DNA of 64,000 nt from Hortaea werneckii (taxonomy: Eukaryota > Ascomycota > Dothideomycetes > Mycosphaerellales > Teratosphaeriaceae), in NCBI GenBank assembly GCA_037044905.1, contig JBAOKB010000011.1, positions 17,811 to 81,810 on the forward strand, given 5' to 3'. The translations under genes were made by a program, and so were the position numbers. The notes beneath the pieces are model-generated. The model saw only the letters and a program-made list of their open reading frames with translations. It ran no database searches and was not told the DNA's origin. Shown in pieces: positions 1 through 8,693 of this stretch. Numbering within the stretch: the stretch's first letter is position 1; each line of letters starts with the position of its first letter.

Positions 1-1
1 A

Positions 2-196
2 ATTCGCGCGAAAGAGGTGGAGGCGAGTGCACAGTCCACGGGTGTCAATGTCTTGCGGAGCCCGGCCAAGGCACGGAAAAGAACGTTTGAGGAGGTCGCG
101 GACTCTGAGGGCGAAGACGTTGATGAGTATGGATGGGCGGACGGTGACGAAGACGCTCTGCCAGGGAGTGGAGATGAGACGGAGGCTCCAGCATGA
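2..196 (+). CDS. 3' end of an acidic protein of unknown function (partial)
   Basis: The window opens inside an open frame that reads 64 codons and stops at TGA 194-196. The visible C-terminus has a short basic patch (SPAKARKRTFEE) followed by a strongly acidic, Gly/Asp/Glu-rich tail, the kind of disordered end seen in many nuclear proteins. No domain can be recognised and the upstream part lies outside the window. A competing ORF in another frame (27-386) is Arg/Ser-rich with no domain character and looks like a shadow. The reading frame is supported only by amino acid composition and by the stop codon being followed by non-coding sequence. Confidence 0.5.
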   Translation: MRAKEVEASAQSTGVNVLRSPAKARKRTFEEVADSEGEDVDEYGWADGDEDALPGSGDETEAPA

Positions 197-523
197 AGCA
201 CACGGTATGACGGGCAGTCAGCTGCCAAATCGACCCATGTGTGACTCAACATCTCTGCACACGAGGAAGGTACGCAAGCTTCAGGCTGCGAGATCGCGGC
301 TGTGCCTGCCTTCGTGGTCGCGCTTGCCACTTCGGATGAGAACAACAAATACTTGCTTTGGGAAGCATCGGCTGGCAGCGGAGTGAATGCTCGCATGGGA
401 CTTGAAAGTCTCCCTTCTCAAGCGAAAGATCTTTCCTTGCAACATCATTTCCGGGCTGTATCACAAAGCAACCCGATCCCTATTCTTCCAAGCATGCATA
501 ACTGCAAGCCACGCAAGAAGACC

Positions 524-1093
524 ATGCCAAGGACCAAAAGCAACCGAAGCCCCTTCCTAGAACTCCCGCCGGAAATAAGAATCGCCATCTACGAGCTAAT
601 CCGGGACGAGACCTTCTCCGAGGGAACCATCAGCATCAACTCGGCCAAATTCCCCGAAGACCTCCCGCCGTCCATCACGCGAGTCAACCGGCAGACCCGT
701 CAGGAAACTCTCAAACTCATGTGCGAACCGGTGAAGATCGAGTTCGACGCGGAGGAGAGTCTGGAGACGTGCGGGGAATGGGTCCAAACCATCAGCGACG
801 GAGCGCTGCAGTGCCTCTCCACCTTCATCTTCCCTTCCCTGCCCTGGGAGCTAGAATGTGAAGAGTTTATTTTCAGTATCTGCGATATGAGTTTTACGAT
901 TGATCTGAAGGAGTGGGAGCCGGTGACGGCGGTTTTCAGTGGGTGTTCGTGTACGGCGTGTGAGTGGGTGCGGGAGAAGCGGGATGTGTTGGAGAGGATG
1001 TGTAGGGAGTTGAAAGGGGCTGGAGGGGACGGCGAGGTGGGAACGAAGAGGTGTTTTTTGCTTGAGGCGCTGGAAGTTATTTATTATGAGTGA
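524..1093 (+). CDS. 2EXR/F-box-like domain protein, 189 aa
   Basis: Single-exon gene of 189 codons ending at TGA 1091-1093. The N-terminus carries the fungal motif in which FLELPPEIRIAIYELI (residues about 10-25) is followed about 25 residues later by SITRVNRQTRQETL. This is the typical start of 2EXR/F-box-like proteins, which are very numerous in Pezizomycotina and mostly of unknown function. The rest has conserved-looking Trp/Cys residues (CSCTACEWV) but no other recognisable domain. The ATG at 524 was chosen because it lies just before the domain; an in-frame ATG at 494 would add 10 residues, and the open frame upstream to 302 has no sensible content. The codons fit host genes and there is no sign of decay. 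Confidence 0.75.
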   Translation: MPRTKSNRSPFLELPPEIRIAIYELIRDETFSEGTISINSAKFPEDLPPSITRVNRQTRQETLKLMCEPVKIEFDAEESLETCGEWVQTISDGALQCLSTFIFPSLPWELECEEFIFSICDMSFTIDLKEWEPVTAVFSGCSCTACEWVREKRDVLERMCRELKGAGGDGEVGTKRCFLLEALEVIYYE

Positions 1094-1820
1094 GTCAGCG
1101 GCGAGGTCGAGGCTATTGGGGAGTCGAGGCTATCGGGGAGGCAGATTATGAAATGGGATTGAGCGTTGGAGGAAGTCTTCTGAGAGATGTTTGAACAGTG
1201 GCAAAAGTTGTGTCACCTTGCGAACTCGGCCGTCTGATTCTTGGATAGACGATGCTCGAAATTCCTGACGGCTAGTGGTTTGGTTTGCATGGCCAATTTC
1301 CAACCATCACTGGGGTCGCATCGAGGCTCAAGAGACAACACTGTAGGCATGAAGGCGTGCGGCATCGACTACATGCTTTCGTCGGTTTTACTTTTGTGGT
1401 AGAACAGTGTCTCCCGAGTTTGACAACTAGCTTGTAGCTCTCCACACTTTCATCAGGACTGGACACTTCGGACTGAGGTTGGTCCCCGCTAAGGAAGAGG
1501 CGTGGTTTCACTAAAGCGGGGGGAAAAAAAGTCTTAATGTGACAGGAACATGTTTTCATTAGCATGTTCCCGAAGATGAAGAAATTACAGGGGTATATCT
1601 TAAGCATTGATTCCCACATTCCGAGTAAGGACCATCAAGTCCGAGTCAACGTGTCCGCCCTTCAGAGACACACGGTCTTTTTCCTTGGCCGTTCCTTTAG
1701 CTGATGAGGCCTTGAACATCTCTCCGACCAGCCTTGCCACCATCAAGTCCGGCTTAAACCTCGCCAGCCCTCATGCCATCCACATCCCCCCCATTACCCC
1801 CAATCCCATCTCACCCACAT
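1094..1820. other. Intergenic, no gene supported
   Basis: This 727-bp stretch lies between the 2EXR-like gene and the secreted-protein gene. ORFs here (for example 1272-1619 minus) have no domain-like character. There is a short imperfect tandem duplication just after the stop codon of the upstream gene, in which a GGGGAGTCGAGGCTAT-type unit is repeated around 1105-1140. Confidence 0.5.
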
Positions 1821-2324
1821 TCAAACCGGACAATCAAGATTACTTGCCATCTCATTCACAAACTGCCCCACAGGCGCAGGCACAAACATCCCTTCCTCAA
1901 GAAAAACATCATACAACAAACACGCCGTCGTCAGTTCCCCTCCCTCGGTGCCATAATACCCTTTAGGCGTGGGGACATTATATCCCAGCAAGACGGATTT
2001 ACAGGTTCCCCGCTCGCCGAACCCGTAGCATTGCTGTTGGCAGTGCAGGGCTTGCTCGGCGGGCGTGTAGAAAGGTTGGGAGAAGTAGGAGGAGTAGAGT
2101 TCGTGGATGTTGGTGAAGTTGGCGGGGAGTTTCCAGCCTGATGTCAGGGTTGTTGTGTTGGTGCCGGTCGATGATGTGGTGTTGGTGGTGGGGAGTTGGT
2201 TGGTTATGGTGCAGTTTTTTGGGATGGGTGAGAAGGTTGGGCCGCCTGCGCGGGGTGCGATGGGGGTTGCGGTGGTTGATAGGGGTGTGATGAGGCCGAG
2301 GAGGAGGAGATGGATGGGTACCAT
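1821..2324 (-). CDS. Secreted six-cysteine protein, 167 aa
   Basis: Single-exon gene with its ATG at 2324-2322. The N-terminus is a clear signal peptide: a short polar start, the hydrophobic core HLLLLGLITPL, then Ala/Thr, with cleavage likely near residues 19-23. The mature part has a Thr/Asn-rich linker (residues 40-62) with several N-glycosylation sequons, then a compact domain. Six cysteines (38, 95, 99, 108, 135, 165) could form three disulfides; motifs are HCQQQCYGFG, YNVPTPKGYYGTEGG and TACLLYD. The pattern resembles a widespread family of fungal extracellular proteins of unknown function, possibly PAN/apple-like; that relation is recalled from general knowledge, not checked. Size and cysteine content would also fit a candidate effector, but no function is shown. 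Confidence 0.75.
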   Translation of the reverse strand: MVPIHLLLLGLITPLSTTATPIAPRAGGPTFSPIPKNCTITNQLPTTNTTSSTGTNTTTLTSGWKLPANFTNIHELYSSYFSQPFYTPAEQALHCQQQCYGFGERGTCKSVLLGYNVPTPKGYYGTEGGELTTACLLYDVFLEEGMFVPAPVGQFVNEMASNLDCPV

Positions 2325-3460
2325 GGTTGTTGTTGATTTGTAGGTGTTGCCAGTATGGTGTATTGATTTGAGTGATGGTACACCGGGCAGTGGTCTGGAT
2401 GCCGATGGACGGTGGATGGCAAAGTGAAGAATATATTAATGTTCTGGAGTGAGGCAAAGACGGCCTAGGAGAGGAGGTGCGCACCAGAAGGAAGGAGCGA
2501 CCTGGGTTTTCTTATAGTAGCAAGATGCCATACCATACCCGATTGACTTGGACATACCTCACCCAGGTACTGATCTTTTCACACAAAAAAGCTCCGCAGT
2601 ACATCATCCAGCTGTCAATCAACAACCGCACGATCCAACAGATATCTAAACACCTACACCATCTACGTCATATTCCCCCTTCTGACAGCCAGACGAAGCA
2701 AACCAAGCATTCCGCCCCCACACGGTCAAACATGGCATTCTCGTGGGCTAGGATCTGGGGGAAGAGGAAGCCCAGAGCCTTAAGCGTCCATTGGTTACCA
2801 ACGGAACGACGCCAAGATCATGTATCCTCGCGTTATGCAGATCTTGAAACAGACGAGTGGAGGAGGTCGTCCTCCTCGGAGGCTCGGGAGGGCAGATCAA
2901 CCTCGTAAGCTACGTCACAGTCTTGTGTACAACATGACTGCAGGGAAAGGAGTTTCGTGGCGAAGGACGTCTGGCGGTGTGTATAAAAGAGATGCCTTGA
3001 CATGCAGCAACGTGGAATAGTGGAATAGACAAACTGGAGACTGAACTGAATGGAGACAATTCTGCCATGGATCGTGGGCGGTGAAGCCCACTTGCAACGA
3101 CTGGGAGCTGAGGTGCGTCATAATGCGACATTTCCACATCCGTCTCTGCTCGGATGGCATTGGCTCGATTGGATATAGAGGCTCCATTCAATAACATCTT
3201 CATCATCGGACGAGATTGGAGAATGCATTCACATCAGCTTTGCCCGAAGCTGTGCGTAGAGTCGGTACCTCACTGCCATGGCGGGCACGGCAATAAGTAT
3301 ACTATCTCTCATCGTCAGAACTCACGAGGTCGAGATGCCCACAGTACTTCGTCACCACGATGATGTGGACCTCGGTAAGCTCCATTTGTAATCCAATGGC
3401 ATCTCCATACTAGCCAATTGCTAGTATGTATATCCACATCCAAGTCGAAGCACTGGAGCT
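2325..3460. other. Intergenic, no gene supported
   Basis: About 1.1 kb between two divergently transcribed genes (secreted protein, minus; iron-type dehydrogenase, plus). Several small ORFs overlap on both strands but none shows a domain, good codon context or splice continuity. It probably holds both promoters and 5' UTRs. A small ORF starting near 2732 is too weak to call. Confidence 0.5.
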
Positions 3461-4804
3461 ATGACAAGTCTCAAGGCAACGCGATTCTGTACGACAGCAG
3501 CCCGCCAACCTTGCACACCGGCCATCTCGACTATCTTACGCTGGCCTTTCATTCCCTCAAATTTGTCCAACCACGAAATCAAGCATCCCTTCAGCACCCT
3601 GAGACCCTCTCATTCTACCTTCAAACCTCAACTCATCCCTCAAAGACGCTACAAAGCAACCATGACAGATTCCTCCCAACGCCCCCTCAGTGGGTTATGG
3701 AAGCCCACCCACCTTCAACGCCTCTACTACGGTCCCGACAGCGTCCAGAAACACCTCCTCGAATGCCTTCCGAAAGACTCCTCCAAAGCCTTCATCATCA
3801 CCGGCAACTCCCTCGCAACCAAAACCCCTCTAATCAAGCAAGTCGAGGAAATCCTCGGCTCGAAGCACCTAGCCGGCACCTTCAGCAAGATCGGCCAACA
3901 CGCACCAGTGAAAGAGCTAGACCAAGCAACGGAGATGGTCCTGAACGACCCTAGCATCGACACCATCATCTCCGTCGGCGGCGGGAGCCCCATCGACTCG
4001 GCCAAAGCAATCTCCTACCGTCTCAACGAGCGCAAACCGGGCAACTTCCTCCACCACATCACGATCCCCACCACCCTCAGCGCAGCTGAATGCACGCTAG
4101 GCGCGGGCTACACGAACTCGAACGGGATGAAAACCGGCGTCGCACATCCCGAACTCGCGCCCCACTGCATCCTCTACGACGCCAAATTCGCCCTCGAGAC
4201 TCCCCCCTGGCTATGGATGAGCACGGGTCTGCGCGCCATGGACCACGCGATGGAACTCATGTACCACCCGACGAGCACGGAGATGCCGTGTCGGTGGATG
4301 TGCCTGGCATCGGCGGGGGAATTGTTCAAATGGCTCCCGCGATACAAGAGCAACCCGCAGGACTTAGAAGCGATCACGCGCCTACAGCTCGCCGCGTTCG
4401 GATCCCTAGGCTTCCTCGCATTGAACGTCAAAGGCGGGCTCGGCCTCTCGCATACTTTAGGCTATGCCCTCGGATCACCCTATCAGATCCCCCACGGTAT
4501 CACGTCGTGTCTGACGCTGGGTCACGTGATCAAGCTCAAAGCGGAGAGTTCGGGGGAAGATGCTAGGCAGTTGGCGCGGATGGCGCCGTTTATTGGACTC
4601 AGCCAGTCTGGGGACGAGAGGAAAGATGCCGTGGCGGTGGGGGATGCGGTGTTGAGATTGGTGGAGGGTTTGGGGCTTAAGACGACCCTGACGGAGAAGG
4701 GGGTGGGGAGGGATCAGATTGAGGTTATTACCCGCACGGCGACGCGGGCGGAGAGTGGGCCGTTGTTTGAGAGGGTTAGGGAGTTGGTGGAGGGTTTGTA
4801 TTAG
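3461..4804 (+). CDS. Iron-containing alcohol dehydrogenase, maleylacetate reductase-like
   Basis: Single-exon gene, 447 aa from ATG 3461. It belongs to the group III (iron-type) alcohol dehydrogenase superfamily, in the branch that includes maleylacetate reductases, which reduce maleylacetate to 3-oxoadipate with NAD(P)H in aromatic-ring catabolism. Visible motifs are the nucleotide-binding GGGSPIDSAKAI (residues 173-184), IPTTLSAAE (202-210), GLRAMDHAMEL (256-266) and the His-rich metal/active-site stretch GLSHTLGYALGSPYQIPHG. Family members are about 350-390 aa, which matches a start at the internal ATG 3662 (residue 68, 380 aa). The extra 67 residues are Arg/Ser/Thr-rich with few acids and could be a mitochondrial presequence, or the true start could be 3662. 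The neighbour 5326-6360 is a decarboxylase-type amidohydrolase. The exact substrate is not provable from sequence. Confidence 0.9.
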   Translation: MTSLKATRFCTTAARQPCTPAISTILRWPFIPSNLSNHEIKHPFSTLRPSHSTFKPQLIPQRRYKATMTDSSQRPLSGLWKPTHLQRLYYGPDSVQKHLLECLPKDSSKAFIITGNSLATKTPLIKQVEEILGSKHLAGTFSKIGQHAPVKELDQATEMVLNDPSIDTIISVGGGSPIDSAKAISYRLNERKPGNFLHHITIPTTLSAAECTLGAGYTNSNGMKTGVAHPELAPHCILYDAKFALETPPWLWMSTGLRAMDHAMELMYHPTSTEMPCRWMCLASAGELFKWLPRYKSNPQDLEAITRLQLAAFGSLGFLALNVKGGLGLSHTLGYALGSPYQIPHGITSCLTLGHVIKLKAESSGEDARQLARMAPFIGLSQSGDERKDAVAVGDAVLRLVEGLGLKTTLTEKGVGRDQIEVITRTATRAESGPLFERVRELVEGLY

Positions 4805-5325
4805 GTTTATAAGTTTTAATGAGAGGCAATTGACGACTATTCACTGTCCTTCTCTTGGCAGCATCGGGTCTCTATTTGAATTGGCATCGTCTGGGAACCA
4901 TGCCGTCGGGTGGCTGCTTGCTTGAAGCTCGGCATGTTGCAGGTTGTGTTGCAATTACTCCGGCGATAATGACTTTGAATGACATTGAGAGACTTGAGGC
5001 TGACGAGCATGGTTGGGGGGACTATATATGGCAGATGGAATGGTGACTTGTGCAGGCGAGGACCCTGGAACAGCCTGTGGAGCAGATCACCTTGAAATGT
5101 TGATTGAAACGGGCCATTCGGGTGATGTGGAGTATTATTCGTGAAGGAAGAAGATCAGGCCCTCGGTTCCTCCAGACAACAGCAGAATGAAAAGACGAAT
5201 AAGGCGCAAAAATATGAGAGATTGCGCAGTTGACTCGGGAAGACATCATATAGCTGTACCGTAGCGATCCAGACATAGCACCGTAGCTCACCATCATCAA
5301 AGACAAACCCCATAAAATTCCCTGA
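4805..5325. other. Convergent intergenic region
   Basis: A 521-bp space between the 3' ends of the dehydrogenase gene (plus) and the decarboxylase-like gene (minus). It must hold both terminator/polyadenylation regions. I see no coding sequence or repeat. Confidence 0.5.
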
Positions 5326-6360
5326 CTACTTCATCCCAAACAACCTCTCCGCATTCCCATGATACATAGCCTCAATCGCTTCGGCATCAAACCCCTCCCT
5401 CATCCCCTGATCCATCTGCCCCAACAACATCTCCACCCCATCAGGCTTAGTAAAAGGGAAATCACTCCCATACATGATCCTCTCGGCCTTCACGCCCACA
5501 CCCTCCATAAGCCCCCTAATCTGACCCGGGAAGACAAACCCCGCCAGATCGAAGTAGATCTGTCGTTGAAACGCGTCCCGGACTTCGGTCTCCGCTACGC
5601 CTTCCCAGGGTCCCGGGACCAGCTGGCTGAAACCCGTCCAGCGCGAGAGGAGAGGGGGGAAGGCGCCGCCGAGGTGGGGCAGGATGATTTGCAGGTCCGG
5701 ACACCGCTTGATGGTCCCGCTCATGAAGAGGTTGGTCAGGACGCGGGCGGTGTCGAAGAAGAATTCGAGCATAGGGTTGGGGTACTTGGAAGCCAGCGGG
5801 GCGGCTTTGATAGGATGTTGTGGGGGATCGGGCTGTGAGGAGGATGGGGAACAGGGACAGGTGGGGGTGGTGGGGTGGATGAAGATGGTGGCGTGGCGGC
5901 GGTTGAGCTCGTCGAAGATCGGGTCGAAGGCTGGGTCCCCAAGGTAGAGACCGTGGCCGTTGGTGAGGAAGCCAAACCCGTCACAGCCGTCTTTGCTGGC
6001 TTGGTCGATTTCCTTGAGGCAGGTCGCCACGTCTGGGATGGGGAGGGAGGCGAAGAAGCCGAAGCGGTCGGGCATTTGGCGTTTTAGGTCTGCGGCGTAG
6101 GAATTACATTGGCGGCTTAGTTTCGCTGCCAGGTCGTTGTCCCCGGGGACGAGATGTGTGCCGGGACTGGAGATCGAGAGGATGGATTTGCGGATGCCAA
6201 GCTTATCCATGAGTTGGAGGTGGGTTTCAGGGCTCCATTCGGGGACAGCAGGCATGCCATCTGGATTCGCATGGCCATGGTTCCGTAAGGCTTCCTGGTA
6301 GAATGGCGGGAGATAATGAGAGTGGACATCAATCTTGTGGGGCATGTTTGAAGAGCCCAT
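5326..6360 (-). CDS. ACMSD-family amidohydrolase (6-methylsalicylate/resorcylate decarboxylase-like)
   Basis: Single-exon gene, 344 aa from ATG 6360-6358. It belongs to the metal-dependent amidohydrolase-2 (ACMSD) family of non-oxidative aromatic decarboxylases, which includes 6-methylsalicylate and gamma-resorcylate decarboxylases. Metal ligands are visible: DVHSHYLPP (His13, His15), FIHPTTPT, LPHLGGAFPP and YGSDFPFT (the conserved Asp). The open frame extends upstream to 6435, but that first codon is GTG. The usable ATGs are 6369 and 6360; 6360 sits in a near-perfect fungal start context (ACCATGG) and gives the usual family length. A Ser/Pro-rich insertion (about residues 172-190, with CPCSPSSSQ) lengthens a loop. 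Its position between a maleylacetate-reductase-like gene and another amidohydrolase suggests catabolism of a phenolic acid, which is inference only. Confidence 0.88.
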   Translation of the reverse strand: MGSSNMPHKIDVHSHYLPPFYQEALRNHGHANPDGMPAVPEWSPETHLQLMDKLGIRKSILSISSPGTHLVPGDNDLAAKLSRQCNSYAADLKRQMPDRFGFFASLPIPDVATCLKEIDQASKDGCDGFGFLTNGHGLYLGDPAFDPIFDELNRRHATIFIHPTTPTCPCSPSSSQPDPPQHPIKAAPLASKYPNPMLEFFFDTARVLTNLFMSGTIKRCPDLQIILPHLGGAFPPLLSRWTGFSQLVPGPWEGVAETEVRDAFQRQIYFDLAGFVFPGQIRGLMEGVGVKAERIMYGSDFPFTKPDGVEMLLGQMDQGMREGFDAEAIEAMYHGNAERLFGMK

Positions 6361-7018
6361 GGTTTCCATCAAGGTGCTGGCGGCGTGTATATTACGAGCG
6401 AAATGTTCCCAGTCCACAAAGATCCTAACTGTCACTACGACTCAATGCAGCATCTGGAGTATCTTGAGTCATACATAACCTCACCACTGCAAGCTATGAA
6501 GACAACAGATCAAGATTTAGGGTCCACTCTGCAGTTGAGCTTGTGCCTGCATCACTGGGGATCGATACCGAAAGCAGCAGTTGCACGTTACGACACCATC
6601 GTTGGCTTTTTTTTTATTTATTTTTTTTGCTTTCTTTAGTCAATGAAAAACACCGAGGGACAGTATAGCATACCGCTCGTTTCGAAGGACAAGAGAAGAA
6701 ATAGAGATCAAGACGTTCTATTGAACCTGGAACGACGAAGTACGCTTCCTGCAGGTAATCCCCATTTTAGCATCGGATCAATGAGTTGATTCCCCGCCCC
6801 GTTCCGAATGGCACCCCACTTGGAACAGCGATTGACTTCACCTACAGCACGCTTGACCACACGCAGCACTCGAAGGGAAGGGCGCGACCTTTGTCAGCGA
6901 TGGAGCTACTCCCGTTGCGAATACGATGTGCTGTAAGAAAGACAGCATTCGCACAGCGTAGGTTTCTGCTCTCCCCATTGTATCCAAATAATCTCTCTTC
7001 CTGCAAACCAAGTCAGTC
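6361..7018. promoter_or_regulatory. Divergent promoter region between two amidohydrolase genes
   Basis: About 660 bp separates the start codons of the minus-strand decarboxylase-like gene and the plus-strand amidohydrolase, so it must carry both promoters. A T-rich tract at 6607-6639 is the only obvious feature. I could not identify specific transcription factor sites. Shared regulation of the two enzymes is possible but not shown. Confidence 0.5.
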
Positions 7019-8502
7019 ATGACATCTTTCCTAATCACCGACGTACGCATCTTCGACGGCGAGAAGGTCATAGCGGAAGCTGGATCAGTCCTGGTAGAGA
7101 ACGGCAAGATCACAAAAGTCTCCACCTCCTCGTCCATCCCCTTCGATGGACCAACCTACTCCAAACCAGGCCATACTTTGCTGCCCGGTCTCATCGACGC
7201 TCACATCCACGCCAACAATGGCAACACAGTCGCTCTCCCGCAATCCCTTCGCTTTGGAGTGACAACCGTCTGCGACCTGCATAACGAATACTTCAACATC
7301 CAAAAACTCCGCCAGCAGATCGAAGGAGGGGACTGTGCGGACCTGAAAACCACCAGCTATGCCGCCACAATCGAGAACGGCTGGCCCATGTTCGTCGTCC
7401 TCGCCCTGCACGACAGCCCGGAAGTACGAGAAGAGATCTCCCACTGGCCCAAACTCACCACCCCGGAAACGGGACGACAATACGTCCAGGACCGCGTGAA
7501 GGAAAACGTAGATTATATCAAACTCATGCACGAAAGCGGCAAGTTCCTAGGGAAAACGATCGACAAACCCTCCCTGGAACTGCAAAAAGCCATCATCACC
7601 GAAGCACACGCCCACGGCCTGAAAACAATCGCGCACTCGACCTCGCTACAGGACACGCTCGAGATCCTCTCCTGCGGCGTCGACGGACTAGCACATACTT
7701 TTATCGACCAAGCGCCGACGACGGAGCTGATCGAGGCATACAAGAGGAACGACGCGCACTGTAACCCGACGCTGGCGTGTATGGGGTCCGCGACGACGGA
7801 GGGACAGGCGCAGCAGGAGAAGTTCGCGCATGATCCGCGCGTGCGGGAGTTGTTGGGCGAGGAGGAACGCGCGAGGATGTGCGCCTGTATGTCGTTTGCG
7901 AAGGCGAGCGGGGGGAAAGTCGAGCATGCGTATGAGACGGTGCGACGGTTGAAGGAGGCGGGGGTGCCGGTGATTATGTACGTCTTCTTCTTTTTCTTTG
8001 TTGTTTTCCTCCCCTTTCCCCCCTCCCCCCCCAACCCCACATCCCTCCCCGCTCTCGTCTCTCTCCCTTCTTGGAGCCCCATCGCTCTCCATTCTAAACT
8101 CCAAAATCCCTGTGATCAACCTTCTTTCAAAGCTGAACGAGCAGATCCCTCAAAGAATCTCCCTCTCAATTTAGAAAGTAACCACTAACCCTCCTCCTTC
8201 CAAACAGCGGTTCCGACTCCGCCGCCCCAGCCGTAGGCACAGCCTGGGGCCTGTCCGCGCACCACGAGCTCTCGCTCTTCGTGCACGAATGCGGCTTCAC
8301 ACCCTTGGAAGCCCTGCGCGCCGCGACCTCCCGAACGGCCTCACGGTTCAATTTCCACGACCGGGGGAGGATCCAAGAAGGGCTGCGGGCGGATCTGATG
8401 CTGGTGCAGGGGGATCCGACACGGGAGATTGATCATACGTTGGATTTGAGGGGGGTGTGGACGCGAGGGGAGCTGTGCTCGGTTTATAGGGGAAGGTTGT
8501 GA
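7019..8502 (+). CDS. Metal-dependent amidohydrolase, imidazolonepropionase/prolidase-like (two exons)
   Basis: Exons 7019-7977 and 8208-8502 encode 417 aa; the 230-bp intron has a GTACGT donor, a CAG acceptor and a pyrimidine-rich interior. Splicing restores the continuous motif GVPVIIGSDSAAP across the junction, which confirms the model. This is the amidohydrolase-1 superfamily, in the branch with imidazolonepropionase-like enzymes and prolidases. Ligands visible are GLIDAHIHANN (His62, His64), the candidate carbamylated lysine in VDYIKLM (Lys168), HAHGLKTIAHS (His206 region), GLAHTF (His226) and GSD (Asp323). The N-terminal beta-sandwich start (LITDVRIFDGEKVI) and the C-terminal GRIQEGLRADLMLVQGDP are typical of the superfamily. 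No signal peptide is seen, so it is probably cytosolic. The substrate is unknown; such enzymes hydrolyse cyclic amides, dipeptides or mycotoxin amides. Confidence 0.9.
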
Positions 8503-8693
8503 TTGGCGTGAGGTGGACTATTGGTCAGAGGGAGAGAGAGAGAAAGGGGGTTGGTCTGGTTTAAAAGTTCCCAGGAAAGTTCTAAGGAGGGAGATATGAA
8601 AGGAGGAAAATGTGGGGTTTGTTGCTCTAAGGGTATAACCAACTTAAAAAAAAAAAATCAAAAAGCAAGACGAAGAAGTAAAGAGCAATGGCT

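Noticed and set aside
27..386. 119-codon plus-strand ORF at the window start
   Set aside because: Arg/Ser-rich with no domain; the overlapping frame 2-196 has the acidic, disordered composition of a real C-terminus and ends at a stop.
1272..1619. 115-codon minus-strand ORF
   Set aside because: No recognisable motif, no signal peptide, and it lies in a region with no splice or promoter context.
6361..6435. Extended N-terminus of the ACMSD-like protein
   Set aside because: The extension begins with GTG, unlikely as a nuclear start in a fungus; ATGs at 6369 and 6360 are better and 6360 has a strong context.
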